Assembly (NCBI GenBank): GCA_025450135.1 | Contig: JANWHZ010000038.1 | Coordinates: 1 to 57,661, forward strand | Direction: 5' to 3' | DNA from: Candidatus Saccharimonadales bacterium | Lineage (GTDB): Bacteria; Patescibacteriota; Saccharimonadia; Saccharimonadales; UBA4665 | Length of the DNA: 57,661 nt | Shown here: piece after piece, positions 32,512 through 41,232 of the stretch | Layout: the number at the start of each line of letters is the position of its first letter | Position numbering within the stretch: position 1 is the first letter of the stretch | Program-made: the position numbers and the translations under genes | Notes under the pieces: generated by a model | The model's database searches: none | Seen by the model: the letters and a program-made list of their open reading frames with translations, nothing else | What the model was told of the DNA's origin: nothing

Positions 32512-33369
32512 TCATATACTCAGCATGAACTGAAGTGCTACCAGTTTCGCTTGACCGCTTGCGGTAATTTGACCGTAGGCGTCGTGGCTTGCTGTCAAAA
32601 CAGTGTGCCAGCGTCGTGCAGTGCTTGTGCTAGAACCTGCCTTTTGAAGATTGATTTCAGCGATGCGTTGGATTATGAACAATACGTCAAGGAAGTGTTG
32701 CTTCTGTTTTATTAAATCATCAATGAGAAGCAGGCGCTCAAAAGTTGATTTCTGCAGAATATCACGTGCCCGGGCGGTTGCTGCGACAAGCGGATGACTC
32801 TCGTCGTCAGATAACAGCGCCTGCGTAAGTCCCGGTAGCCCGTCGCTCATCATCAATGCCCTATTAATAGCTACTTCGGCAAAGCCTGCTGCCGCAAAGT
32901 AGCTACGTAGTGCATCTGTGGGTGGCACTCGGAGCGTTACGGTCTGCACCCGCGAACAAATCGTTGGGAGCATATCCAACTCACTCGTCGCTGTCAATAT
33001 GAGCACCGTACCTAGAGGTGGCTCTTCGATAGTCTTGAGCAGGGCGTTTTGAGCCTGAACCGTCATGCTCCCAGCGTGCTCGATCAATACAACGCGTGAT
33101 ACATTTGCTTCTCCGGTCGTCCGAAGCATCAAGAAATGTGTCACGTCCCGGACACTTTCAATTGAAATAGCTTTACCATCAACCGGGGTAAGTATTTTAA
33201 AGAACGAATGGCTATCTAGCTTCTCATCAGTAGTTTGGAGCAATTGTGCCGCCATGTGACGCGCTAGCGTCCGTTTGCCGGTACCGCTGGGTGCTACAAG
33301 TAGGATTGCATGTGAAGGCTTTGCAACGATTTGCTTGAGCGTCGCTTCGGTGTCAGGGTGTAGGATCAT
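32512..33369 (-). CDS. holB: DNA polymerase III delta-prime-type clamp loader subunit
   Basis: The 285-residue product has a P-loop APSGTGKRTLARHMAAQLL, VVLIEHAGSMTVQAQNALLKTIEEPP and LILTATSELDMLPTICSRVQT, the sensor 1 and SRC motifs of clamp loader subunits. The zinc module cysteines are absent, as in the dnaX product of this window. It works with DnaX to load the sliding clamp. It starts 2 bases after the rluA-type gene ends, within a trpS-rluA-holB-TPR run. Confidence 0.88.
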   Translation of the reverse strand: MILHPDTEATLKQIVAKPSHAILLVAPSGTGKRTLARHMAAQLLQTTDEKLDSHSFFKILTPVDGKAISIESVRDVTHFLMLRTTGEANVSRVVLIEHAGSMTVQAQNALLKTIEEPPLGTVLILTATSELDMLPTICSRVQTVTLRVPPTDALRSYFAAAGFAEVAINRALMMSDGLPGLTQALLSDDESHPLVAATARARDILQKSTFERLLLIDDLIKQKQHFLDVLFIIQRIAEINLQKAGSSTSTARRWHTVLTASHDAYGQITASGQAKLVALQFMLSI

Positions 33370-33371
33370 AG

Positions 33372-34232
33372 TCAGGCTTTCACTTTTTCGCTAAATATTG
33401 CAGGCAGTGGTGTGATGAATGTTTGTCGAGCTCGGCTTGGTAAAGTAATCTCGAGCTGTTCAGCGTGCAGATAGAGTCTACCGGCAGGCTTGTTACCATA
33501 CAAGGGGTCACCGACAATCGGATGGCCAATTTCACGAAGGTGCACGCGAAGTTGATGAGTGCGGCCAGTTTGTGGTCTTAACTCTACAAGCGACATTCCG
33601 TTGCCTTCTCCCCGTACCCAATACTCGGTAATTGCTGCCTTGCCGTTACTGCCGACCCTAAAAGTTTGCGGCTTTTTTGGATTGCGTTCAATTGGCATGT
33701 CGATTATGGCGTGTTCGTGTGGCATTCGCCCAGAGACGACGGCAAAGTACACTTTCCTCACTTTACGCATCGAAAACTGCTTTTGTAGCCAACTAAGTGC
33801 ATCTGGTGTCTTAGCTAAAATCATGACACCAGACGTAGCACGGTCGAGACGATGGACAATGCCAGCCCGCTCGCCGCTAAGACCAGCCGCTAAACGGCTA
33901 CGCAACCACGTGGCAACGGTCGCTTCCGGATTGAACGCTCCTTTACTATGCGCTAGTACGCCTATCGGCTTGTCTATGACTACGCAGTCACTATCTTCAT
34001 ACAAAATAGGTAACTCGATGTCAGGTACTTGCTGCAACTCAGCAAGATCGTAATCAACGTTAACTGTATCATTTAGCCGTAACTTATAACCTGGCCTGCC
34101 CTCGGCTGCACCATTTACTGTCACTTTTCCGCTTTCAATGAGCTTAGCAGCAAACGCACGGCTCACCTGCGGGAGTAGTTCAACCACCTTTTGGTCTAAG
34201 CGCTGGGCTCGTGAAACTTCAAGTCTAGCCAT
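33372..34232 (-). CDS. RluA-family pseudouridine synthase
   Basis: The 286-residue product has an N-terminal S4 RNA-binding domain (LLPQVSRAFAAKLIESGKV) and the catalytic domain with GIVHRLDRATSGVMILAKT, whose Asp is the catalytic residue, and ELRPQTGRTHQLRVH near the C-terminus. It isomerises uridine to pseudouridine in rRNA or tRNA; which site (RluC or RluD type) cannot be told. Its ATG overlaps the trpS stop (TAATG). Confidence 0.93.
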   Translation of the reverse strand: MARLEVSRAQRLDQKVVELLPQVSRAFAAKLIESGKVTVNGAAEGRPGYKLRLNDTVNVDYDLAELQQVPDIELPILYEDSDCVVIDKPIGVLAHSKGAFNPEATVATWLRSRLAAGLSGERAGIVHRLDRATSGVMILAKTPDALSWLQKQFSMRKVRKVYFAVVSGRMPHEHAIIDMPIERNPKKPQTFRVGSNGKAAITEYWVRGEGNGMSLVELRPQTGRTHQLRVHLREIGHPIVGDPLYGNKPAGRLYLHAEQLEITLPSRARQTFITPLPAIFSEKVKA

Positions 34233-35734
34233 TATTGGACCACGTCAAGAATTTTGCAGCCAGGTATCTTCTTTAAGTCTTCAGTCCTATAGCGGACGCT
34301 AACATCAAAACGTCCTGAGCCACCCGTGAGGTACTCATGGGTAAAGATGCTGGGGTCAAGTACTGTTAACGCTCCAGATATGTAAGGACGTGCTGCACCA
34401 ACAGGCAAACTGGTTAAACGATTGAAGTCTTCGTGACTGGCGATCGCTATATCATTAAGCCCCAGCACTGCTTTTAGTTTTTCTATATCGATTTTCTTGT
34501 CTCCACGCATGACAACAGCAATATATTGATCTCCTGACCGTAAGACAATTGTCGGCATCGTGTCCTCGCGTGTTAAGCCTAGTGACTCGATAACATTTTC
34601 AATCTTGCGCGACGAGGGATGCTCAAGCGCCTCATTCGCAATGCCGAGTTCGTCAAGCTTCTGACGGTACTCAGCGATCTCTTCTTCGCCTGACGCCGTC
34701 ACGGTTGGACGTAAACCAACGGCACGCTGAACTTTTGCTAAGGTCAGGCTTGCTATCTTCCGCATCTCAGCTTCGGAGGTTTCCAACTTGGCTGCAATAC
34801 TAGCCTCGTCCACATTGGCCAAGCGTGATTGAAAGTCAGCCAGGAATATTCTCATGCGCTCGGCTAGTTCGTTTTTAAGCTCACCATAACTTGCCTTGCC
34901 TTCATACTCTGCCGCCGCAGACTCAAGAGGTTGTTCACGAAGTAGTGCCAAAATTTGCAACAGGTTGGCAATACCAGGCTGCGTGTCACGATCGAGGTGG
35001 ATACGGCCCATGGAATCAGTCGTAGCACTCATTATTTTCTTAGCCGCTACATCCGGGTCATCGCCAAGAAAAATAATACCTCTTCCCGAGTCGTCGCTCT
35101 TACTCATCTTCTTACTCGGATCAACAAGGTCCTTGATGCGTAAGCCTTGGTCTTTGCCGAAGAATTCATGCTCCTCTTTTACCGGCTTAGGAACAATAAA
35201 CAAGGTGCCGAAGCGTGCGTTCATGCGTTCTGCAATATCTCGAGTAAACTCCAAATGCTGAGTCTGATCTTCTCCAACTGGCACATAGCTAGCTCCGTAG
35301 AGCAGAATATCGGCAGCCATAAGAACAGGATAGTTAAACAATCCAACGCTAATTCTATCTTCATCTAACTTACCTGACTTATCCTTGAATTGGGTCATAC
35401 GTGACATCTCACCGAAGCCGGTAAAACAATCCAATATCCACGTAAGCTCACTATGAGCCGGAATGTAGCTTTGACGATACATATGAACATCGGGATGGTC
35501 AATGGGCAAACCCGCCGCTACGAACAGCTTCAGGTTGTTCATAGTTTGCTGATAGAGTTTTGAATGATCTATCGGAGTTGTAAAGCTATGTAGATCCGGT
35601 ACGAACAGGTTGACTTGGTACTCACCCGCACGCTGCTTGGCCATGTCGACCATGGGTAGCAGCGCTCCAAAGTAGTTACCGATATGCAGGTCATTATTTG
35701 CTCTTATCCCGGTAACAATTACATGTTTACTCAT
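34232..35734 (-). CDS. trpS: Tryptophanyl-tRNA synthetase with a C-terminal YbaK/EbsC-like domain
   Basis: Residues 1-340 are a class I TrpRS: LHIGNYFGAL (HIGH variant), DLHSFTTPID, and KKMSKSDDSGRG (KMSKS). Residues 354-500 look like an aminoacyl-tRNA deacylase of the YbaK/ProX type (KIENVIESLGL, YIAVVMRGDKKID, ARPYISGALTVLD), making the protein 500 residues instead of about 330. The lysine that YbaK uses in catalysis is not at the expected place (the strand reads TMPTIVL). TATAATTGGAGG precedes the ATG. It leads trpS-rluA-holB. Confidence 0.9.
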   Translation of the reverse strand: MSKHVIVTGIRANNDLHIGNYFGALLPMVDMAKQRAGEYQVNLFVPDLHSFTTPIDHSKLYQQTMNNLKLFVAAGLPIDHPDVHMYRQSYIPAHSELTWILDCFTGFGEMSRMTQFKDKSGKLDEDRISVGLFNYPVLMAADILLYGASYVPVGEDQTQHLEFTRDIAERMNARFGTLFIVPKPVKEEHEFFGKDQGLRIKDLVDPSKKMSKSDDSGRGIIFLGDDPDVAAKKIMSATTDSMGRIHLDRDTQPGIANLLQILALLREQPLESAAAEYEGKASYGELKNELAERMRIFLADFQSRLANVDEASIAAKLETSEAEMRKIASLTLAKVQRAVGLRPTVTASGEEEIAEYRQKLDELGIANEALEHPSSRKIENVIESLGLTREDTMPTIVLRSGDQYIAVVMRGDKKIDIEKLKAVLGLNDIAIASHEDFNRLTSLPVGAARPYISGALTVLDPSIFTHEYLTGGSGRFDVSVRYRTEDLKKIPGCKILDVVQ

Positions 35735-35772
35735 ATTGCCTCCAATTATAGCTGATTCTTATCTGTTGCTGG

Positions 35773-36879
35773 TTATCTTTCAAATTTTTCTAGGTAGATG
35801 CCCAAAATATCGGTAAATTCAGCAAGGCTTGCCAGCGAGATATATTCGTCCGGGCCATGTAAACCGCCTCCTTCAGGGCGAATCATGATAACGGGCACAC
35901 CCTTATTACTGAAGAACCGAGCGTCCGAACTCCCTGGCGCTTCTATTGCCCTAACATGCCTGCCGGTATACCCTTCATAGACTTTGATAAATTCTTGGAC
36001 AAAGGGATTGAGCGAATCAATCACAAAAGCTGGTTCGCAAACAAGGCGCTTGCAACTACCATTAAACTGTTTAGCAATGCTTTTCACCGTTTGTTCTATA
36101 GCTACGGGATCGTCCGTCGGAACGTAACGTACATCGATGGTCAGCGTAGCATCATCAGGAACTTGGTTTAATGCATTACCGCCGTGAATAGTGGTCAACG
36201 AGCATACGGTTGCGCTTGGATTAGCATTGGGGAATTTACGCTCAAGGGCTGTGATACAGCTTGCCAACCGGTAGATTGGGTTATCGTAGCTGCTTGGACG
36301 TGCTGCGTGACCTGATTTTCCCCTAAAAGCAAGCTCCATTTGCAGTATGCCTTTGGCGCTGGTACTAAGTTGGACGGCACCGCCGGCGTCTGGAAGAAAA
36401 CAGACGTCGCATATGTAATCTCTGACAAATGGCTTAGTCGTATGAAAACCGCCAATCTCTTCGTCAGATGACAGCATGACACCGATGTCAAGCTGCTTTA
36501 GGGTTCCATTAACGTGTAACTTCTCGAGCGCAACCAAAAAAGAGGCAACTGCGAAAAGCATGTCATATGCTCCCCGAGCCTTTAAGCTGCCACTTTTTTG
36601 AATTAAATTGAACATCGCAGCAGGAGCAGGAACCACATCGATATGTGATTGCAGCAAAAGCTTCGACTGCGTGAGCGACTTCGTACCTGCAACGAGGAAA
36701 TGGTATGCCTCGTTTGTGCGTATCTCAGCTTGCATCTCGTAAGACTCAAGCTTCTTTTTTGCGAACTGCAGTAGCTTTAGTGATGCGGCATGGTCACCGG
36801 TTGTCGGTTGAAAGGCAATTAGTTCACGCAGTCGGTCTGCCAGTTGCTGCTGGTCTGTCATACGTAGCATCGTTTTCAT
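35773..36879 (-). CDS. M20-family metallopeptidase / deacylase
   Basis: The 368-residue product has M20 motifs: LLLQSHIDVVPAP, GAYDMLFAVASF, LSSDEEIGGFH and GGGLHGPDEYI, containing the dinuclear zinc ligands. Relatives are ArgE, DapE and carboxypeptidase G2-type enzymes that remove an acyl or amino acid group. The start at 36879 overlaps the upstream stop by ATGA; an earlier ATG at 36897 lies within that gene. Coupling to an ATP-grasp-like gene suggests a linked ligase/hydrolase function. Confidence 0.88.
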   Translation of the reverse strand: MKTMLRMTDQQQLADRLRELIAFQPTTGDHAASLKLLQFAKKKLESYEMQAEIRTNEAYHFLVAGTKSLTQSKLLLQSHIDVVPAPAAMFNLIQKSGSLKARGAYDMLFAVASFLVALEKLHVNGTLKQLDIGVMLSSDEEIGGFHTTKPFVRDYICDVCFLPDAGGAVQLSTSAKGILQMELAFRGKSGHAARPSSYDNPIYRLASCITALERKFPNANPSATVCSLTTIHGGNALNQVPDDATLTIDVRYVPTDDPVAIEQTVKSIAKQFNGSCKRLVCEPAFVIDSLNPFVQEFIKVYEGYTGRHVRAIEAPGSSDARFFSNKGVPVIMIRPEGGGLHGPDEYISLASLAEFTDILGIYLEKFER

Positions 36880-37886
36880 AGTATCACTGCCCCACAAATT
36901 GCATTAGAGGCGCCATGCACTACTAACTCTCGCCTCGAGACATATGTGCCGCCAACTACATTACAGCGACCGTTAGGATGAACAAGAGCAAAAACGCGCA
37001 AAATAGTATTGCCCTTCGAACCATCTGGCAGGACTGTAGGAATGGGAGGGATGAATGCCTGCAAGATAAGCGTTCCTGCTTGAGCTACAGCAAATTCACG
37101 ACGTGCTCGCTCAAAAGTGACAGTTCCCTGCCTACCATGGGTTGCCCTATCGGCCGGGGAGAGATATATTGTAACGTCGCGTGCTTTCGAGCCTTGCATC
37201 GGCTTCAGCACAAAGCTTGTTTCTGGCGAAAGCTCATCGACTGACTGCGCTACTTTAGCCTTTGCTTCTTCCATTGCTAACATGTAGCGTTTAAGACCCT
37301 TTGTTAGAATAGTTGAAATTGATCGTGATTGGAGGGCAGGTAGAGCCTTGTGCTCACGGAAATCTTCCGGTTCACCTCGCGCCAGTATTGGACCTTCTAC
37401 TGGTGGATTGTCAATGTCAACCACCGTTAGTACGAGGCTATCGTCATTCGGTCGGGATTTTTGATGGCGTACGACAGTCGGCATTGACCCTACATATTGC
37501 CCAAAATGTGCTTCCAGCACGCCTGTTACGCCGCTGCCCAGGGCACATTTAATGACACGATCTGTTACGCCTATTCCAGCAGGACGCTCTTCGACTTCAA
37601 AGAGGCCCACACCATCACGCGTAACCGTGCAATCAACACGTGCAAGTAGTGTTGGTATACTGTGCATGCGAGAAACCATTGTTGGCTCTTCAGCGCCAAA
37701 AGCTTTGACCGCGTGAGAAGCAAGTTGTTCAATCTGCAGCCGATGCTGGTCTGACAAAACGATGATAGTATCGGACATGCCTATGTCCCGACCTTCAACA
37801 AAGCTAACCATGTGAGGTTCAGTGATACTGAGTGGTTGTTGTTGATGTGAATGCTCCAGGATCTCGGCGGTTGTAATTCTGTTCAT
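36876..37886 (-). CDS. ATP-grasp-like protein of unknown substrate
   Basis: The 336-residue product is not assigned to a named family. The C-terminal half has ATP-grasp features: FVLKPMQGSKARDVTIYL as the nucleotide-binding strand-loop, and RVFALVHPNGRCNVVGGTYV followed by SNAICGAVIL, resembling the Mg-binding end of circularly simple ATP-grasp ligases. The N-terminal half shows DRVIKCALGSG. It would join a carboxylate to an amine or thiol. AAGGAG precedes the ATG. It overlaps the M20 gene by 4 bases. Confidence 0.55.
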   Translation of the reverse strand: MNRITTAEILEHSHQQQPLSITEPHMVSFVEGRDIGMSDTIIVLSDQHRLQIEQLASHAVKAFGAEEPTMVSRMHSIPTLLARVDCTVTRDGVGLFEVEERPAGIGVTDRVIKCALGSGVTGVLEAHFGQYVGSMPTVVRHQKSRPNDDSLVLTVVDIDNPPVEGPILARGEPEDFREHKALPALQSRSISTILTKGLKRYMLAMEEAKAKVAQSVDELSPETSFVLKPMQGSKARDVTIYLSPADRATHGRQGTVTFERARREFAVAQAGTLILQAFIPPIPTVLPDGSKGNTILRVFALVHPNGRCNVVGGTYVSRRELVVHGASNAICGAVIL

Positions 37887-37969
37887 GTAATTCTCCTTAT
37901 GTCGTTAAAATCGCCACTGTTTGGTGCCGGTTTCTTCAACGAGTTCGGAGCGTAATCATGAGCAAGCAG

Positions 37970-38002
37970 AACAAACCGCCACGAGTGTGACAGCGTACCA
38001 GT
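37970..38002. repeat. Direct repeat copy A (AACAAACCGCCAC...)
   Basis: About 33 bases, matching copy B at 38103-38135 at roughly 25 positions; the first 13 (AACAAACCGCCAC) are identical, and TACCA is shared near the end. Confidence 0.5.
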
Positions 38003-38050
38003 AGTTGCAGCAAGTGATACAGATGTGATGTTTCATACGTTGTTAATAAC

Positions 38051-38074
38051 AAAAAAACCGCCTTTGCGGCGGTT
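38051..38074 (-). terminator. Strong terminator / possible attenuator
   Basis: Reverse strand: AACCGCC, 5-base loop, GGCGGTT then TTTTT. Seven pairs plus a U-tract. Copy B of the repeat, transcribed just before it, contains GGCGGTTT, which could pair with the 5' arm and stop the terminator forming. Confidence 0.7.
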
Positions 38075-38102
38075 ATCTAATGTACTGTAGTAAACTACTG
38101 TT

Positions 38103-38135
38103 AACAAACCGCCACAATGGTGTCGGCATACCAAT
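38103..38135. repeat. Direct repeat copy B (AACAAACCGCCAC...)
   Basis: Second copy of the imperfect 33-base repeat. It lies upstream of the hairpin in the direction of reverse-strand transcription. Confidence 0.5.
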
Positions 38136-38248
38136 TCGTTCCGTTCATTCTCTGAACTGACATAAGCTCTATTTTATCACACATGTCAAGTGATTGCTCA
38201 TTCTACGACCAACACAACCTGCGCATGGAATCGCTCAAGCGTAAGTTA

Positions 38249-38866
38249 TCACTCATCATTCTCAGGACTTAGGATGCTGTCTGTTAGAAGGTGATCAATG
38301 GCATACTCAATAGCCGGCCTTTCTGGTAGGTATAACCACATCGCCTCGGCAGTATCGAGTGGCGGCTCACATGGTTCAAAGCCAGCGCTAAGATATAGCT
38401 CGCGTGCGACAGAGTTGTCACGCCTTACTCTCAGCGTCACACACGTGGCACCATTTTGAAGTGCCAACCACAGAGCCCAGCCCAACATTCCTGATCCAAT
38501 GCCGAACCCGCGGTACTTGTTTAGTCGGAATAGGTTACTTATGACATAGCAACCAGCGGGATCAATATGAAGCGTGACTCCGGCCATAATCTCATTATTA
38601 GCCGGGTCGCTGGCGACAAGTGTTGCAACGTTTTGGCACTGATGAAATTCTGCCAGTTGGTCAAAATTTAACTCACCATCGCCAAATACGTTAGGGTTTT
38701 CACCCACTGCATGGCGGAAGCTTGCTAGCCACGCTGCAACTGCTGTAGGTTCGCCTTGTAACCTATTCACTGCCACAGCGTGCATAATCGAGGCGCTAGA
38801 AGATTCGGCGGGTTCGCCCACAGTCTCTAAACTATCACGTAAAGCTTCCTTATCTACCGTTGACAT
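38249..38866 (-). CDS. GNAT-family N-acetyltransferase
   Basis: The 205-residue product has the acetyl-CoA-binding motif NKYRGFGIGSGMLGWALWLA, preceded by a beta strand CYVISNLFRL and followed by ATCVTLRVRRDNSVARELYL and AGFEPCEPP, the usual GNAT order. It transfers an acetyl group to an unknown amine. The first 60 residues are not part of the core fold. A single gene between the ribosomal terminator and the gene-free stretch. Confidence 0.85.
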   Translation of the reverse strand: MSTVDKEALRDSLETVGEPAESSSASIMHAVAVNRLQGEPTAVAAWLASFRHAVGENPNVFGDGELNFDQLAEFHQCQNVATLVASDPANNEIMAGVTLHIDPAGCYVISNLFRLNKYRGFGIGSGMLGWALWLALQNGATCVTLRVRRDNSVARELYLSAGFEPCEPPLDTAEAMWLYLPERPAIEYAIDHLLTDSILSPENDE

Positions 38867-38885
38867 AGTGCAAGCATTGTACTAG

Positions 38886-38914
38886 AAAAGAGTCCCATGA
38901 AAGCTGGGACTCTT
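38886..38914 (-). terminator. Terminator of the ribosomal superoperon
   Basis: Ten-pair stem AAGAGTCCCA/TGGGACTCTT with a 7-base loop and TTTTC on the reverse strand, 25 bases after the rpsI stop. Confidence 0.8.
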
Positions 38915-38938
38915 GTGGCAGTGGCATAACTTATCCGC

Positions 38939-39337
38939 CTAGCGTTTAGTGAACTGGCGCTTCTTACGTGCTCCCTTGAAACCAAATTTCTTACGCTCTT
39001 TGTCGCGAGGATCGCGGCTCAACAGATCGGCGCGCTTCAGTGTGCCTTTTAAGTCTTCGTTCATGGCGCTCAACACTTTGGCAATGCCTAGTCGGATTGC
39101 TTCAGCTTGGCCGTCATGACCACCACCATTTGCACGAACGGAAATATCATATTTGTTTTCCATCTCGAGCACAGTAAACGGCTCTACAAGTTTAGCGAGG
39201 AGGTTCTTACTCTCAGCAAAATATAGATCCGCAGGCTTGTCGTTGATGGTTATGGTACCCTTGCCGCTTGTTAAACGGACTCGGGCAGTCGACGTTTTGC
39301 GGCGACCTAATGCTTGGAAGAAATCATTCTTAGCCAT
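38939..39337 (-). CDS. rpsI: Small ribosomal subunit protein S9 (uS9)
   Basis: The 132-residue product has QALGRRKTSTARVRL, NGGGHDGQAEAIRLGIAK and the basic tail ending QFTKR that reaches the P-site tRNA. Its ATG overlaps the rplM stop by one base. Last gene of the superoperon. Confidence 0.97.
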   Translation of the reverse strand: MAKNDFFQALGRRKTSTARVRLTSGKGTITINDKPADLYFAESKNLLAKLVEPFTVLEMENKYDISVRANGGGHDGQAEAIRLGIAKVLSAMNEDLKGTLKRADLLSRDPRDKERKKFGFKGARKKRQFTKR

Positions 39338-39777
39338 TAGTTAGCATCCTTTACTGATAGTGTTTTCGGCTTTTGTGCCTCGTGTTTATGCTCGCTTCCG
39401 GCATATACCTTCAGGCGCTCCATCCGGCCGTCACGAAGCTTATTAGCAGGTAACATGCCATGAACCGCATGTTCTATCGCCTTGGTTGGGTCTAGGTTCA
39501 TCTGCTCTTTAAGCGTACGCTCGCGCAGATTACCCGGATGGCCGCTATGGCGGTAGTACTTGATGGTTTCCAATTTATTGCCAGTAACTTTCAAGTCCTT
39601 GGCATTAATGATGATGACGTAGTCACCGGTGTCGATATGTGCAGTGACCTGAGGTTTGCCTTTGCCAAGTAGCAGGCTGGCGGCCCTGGTAGCTACACGG
39701 CCAAGCGGAGCTTCACTGGCGTCGAGAATATACCACTTGCGTTGTATATCAGATGGCTTAGCGCTGTACGTTTTCAT
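39337..39777 (-). CDS. rplM: Large ribosomal subunit protein L13 (uL13)
   Basis: The 146-residue product has RKWYILDASEAPLGRVATRA, VIINAKDLKVTGNKL and YRHSGHPGNLRERTL, all L13 signatures. It overlaps rplQ and rpsI by one base each (TAATG). The rplQ-rplM-rpsI order at the end of the alpha cluster is common. Confidence 0.97.
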   Translation of the reverse strand: MKTYSAKPSDIQRKWYILDASEAPLGRVATRAASLLLGKGKPQVTAHIDTGDYVIIINAKDLKVTGNKLETIKYYRHSGHPGNLRERTLKEQMNLDPTKAIEHAVHGMLPANKLRDGRMERLKVYAGSEHKHEAQKPKTLSVKDAN

Positions 39778-40259
39778 TACTTCTTCTCCTCTTCTGTCTT
39801 CTTCGACTTCGCAGGAGCTGTTGCAGTTCGCTTTGCCGGTACTGCCTTAGGTTCGGCTTTTGAAGCGAGCGCAGCAGGTTTAGCTACCGGCGCTTCCTTG
39901 AGATCATCAACGAAGCTGACGCGCGCCAACTGGACATTGTCGCCACGTCGTGTGCGCGTTTTCTCAATCCGTAAATGACCACTCGTCCGCTTTGTTAGCT
40001 TAGGCGCAATTTCGTCGACCAATTTGTGGGCGCTGCGGAGTGTCTGCAAACCACTTATGACCTGCCGACGGTTATGTAAATCGCCCTTCTTAGCTTTACT
40101 AATGAGTTTCTCTACGTAAGGCACAATTTCCTTGGCTTTCAGTAAAGTTGTTTCGATCGCTTCATCCCGCACGAGCGAATCAGCCAGCCCTTTAACGAGC
40201 GCTGTACGTGGACCCTTCTCGCGGTGGAACTTACGACCTTGATATCCGTGACGATGCAT
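39777..40259 (-). CDS. rplQ: Large ribosomal subunit protein L17 (bL17), C-terminal extension
   Basis: The core has MHRHGYQGRKFHREKGPRTA and LVRDEAIETTLLKAKE, then VQLARVSFVDDLKEAP. About 35 extra Ala/Lys/Pro residues at the C-terminus bring it to 160 from the usual ~120. It starts one base after the rpoA stop. Confidence 0.95.
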   Translation of the reverse strand: MHRHGYQGRKFHREKGPRTALVKGLADSLVRDEAIETTLLKAKEIVPYVEKLISKAKKGDLHNRRQVISGLQTLRSAHKLVDEIAPKLTKRTSGHLRIEKTRTRRGDNVQLARVSFVDDLKEAPVAKPAALASKAEPKAVPAKRTATAPAKSKKTEEEKK

Positions 40260-40260
40260 C

Positions 40261-41214
40261 TTATAGCTCCAGCTCTGCGAGCTTTTCCTTTACTTCATCG
40301 AGCGCCTTGCTGCCAAAGCCTTTCAGCTCACGAAGCTCGGCTTCGTTTAAAGCAAACAAATCGCGAATGGTATGAATGTCGTTATTAATGAGGGCATTGG
40401 CAGTACGTGCGCTCAAGTTGAGGTCTTCAATCGGCGTATTCAGAACCGAAGACTCATCAGCACCTGCTGCACCATTCTCGCCTATGACACCGTTACCGTT
40501 GTCACCGCTTTGCACTTCAGTAGCCACTCGGGTCTTGCCAGCAAGTGCTGTGTACTGGTTGACGAGGATTGCGGCAGCTTCTTCAAAAGCGTCACGTGGG
40601 CTTATCGTACCATTTGTCTCAATCGTCAATAGCAATTTGTCGAAATCAGTTGACTGGCCAACACGAGTCTTCTCAACCTTGTAGCGAACCCGGATGACTG
40701 GCGTAAATACAGCGTCCAGGGCAATATGGTCGCTCGGCTTCTTAGCCGTGCTTTCCTCTATCATACGATAGCCACGGCCAATTTCGACAATCAAGTCCAT
40801 AACGAATTTAGCCTTGGCGTCATCAATGGTCGCGATAATCTGTTCAGGGTTGACGACTTCAACGTCGGCGTTGACTTCGATGTCTTTAGCGGTAACAACG
40901 CCTTTACCTGACTTCACAATGCGCAACGTTTGAGGCTCATCGCCATAGACACGGAAATGGACCTGCTTGAGGTTCTGCATGATATCGACGACGTCTTCCT
41001 TTACTCCTGGAACGGTCGTGAACTCATGGGTTGCACCTTCAACTTTAAATGAAGTAACGCCTGCACCAGCGATGCTCGAGAGCAATACACGGCGAAGTGA
41101 GTTGCCGAGCGTCATGCCGTAGCCACCATGTAGCGGTTCGATACTAAAGGTGCTGCTGGTTGCGCTCTGGTCATCTACACTCACAACGCCTGGTGTGTGA
41201 ATCAAGTTTGACAT
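40261..41214 (-). CDS. rpoA: DNA-directed RNA polymerase subunit alpha
   Basis: The 317-residue product has the full N-terminal dimerisation domain (FSIEPLHGGYGMTLGNSLRR, VLLSSIAGAGVTSFKVEGA) and the C-terminal domain (EDLNLSARTANALINN, LKGFGSKALDEVKEKL) that binds DNA UP elements and activators. The linker (about 225-245) is Gly/Asn-rich. It lies between rpsD and rplQ as usual. Confidence 0.98.
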   Translation of the reverse strand: MSNLIHTPGVVSVDDQSATSSTFSIEPLHGGYGMTLGNSLRRVLLSSIAGAGVTSFKVEGATHEFTTVPGVKEDVVDIMQNLKQVHFRVYGDEPQTLRIVKSGKGVVTAKDIEVNADVEVVNPEQIIATIDDAKAKFVMDLIVEIGRGYRMIEESTAKKPSDHIALDAVFTPVIRVRYKVEKTRVGQSTDFDKLLLTIETNGTISPRDAFEEAAAILVNQYTALAGKTRVATEVQSGDNGNGVIGENGAAGADESSVLNTPIEDLNLSARTANALINNDIHTIRDLFALNEAELRELKGFGSKALDEVKEKLAELEL

Positions 41215-41232
41215 ATATGCTCCTAGCCTCCT

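Larger units (their letters stand above)
37887..38248. other. 362-base gene-free stretch with repeats and a terminator
   Basis: No credible gene is seen. It holds two imperfect ~33-base direct repeats flanking a strong hairpin; see the separate entries. It is either the end of the GNAT transcript or a structured leader of the ATP-grasp/M20 unit. Confidence 0.5.
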
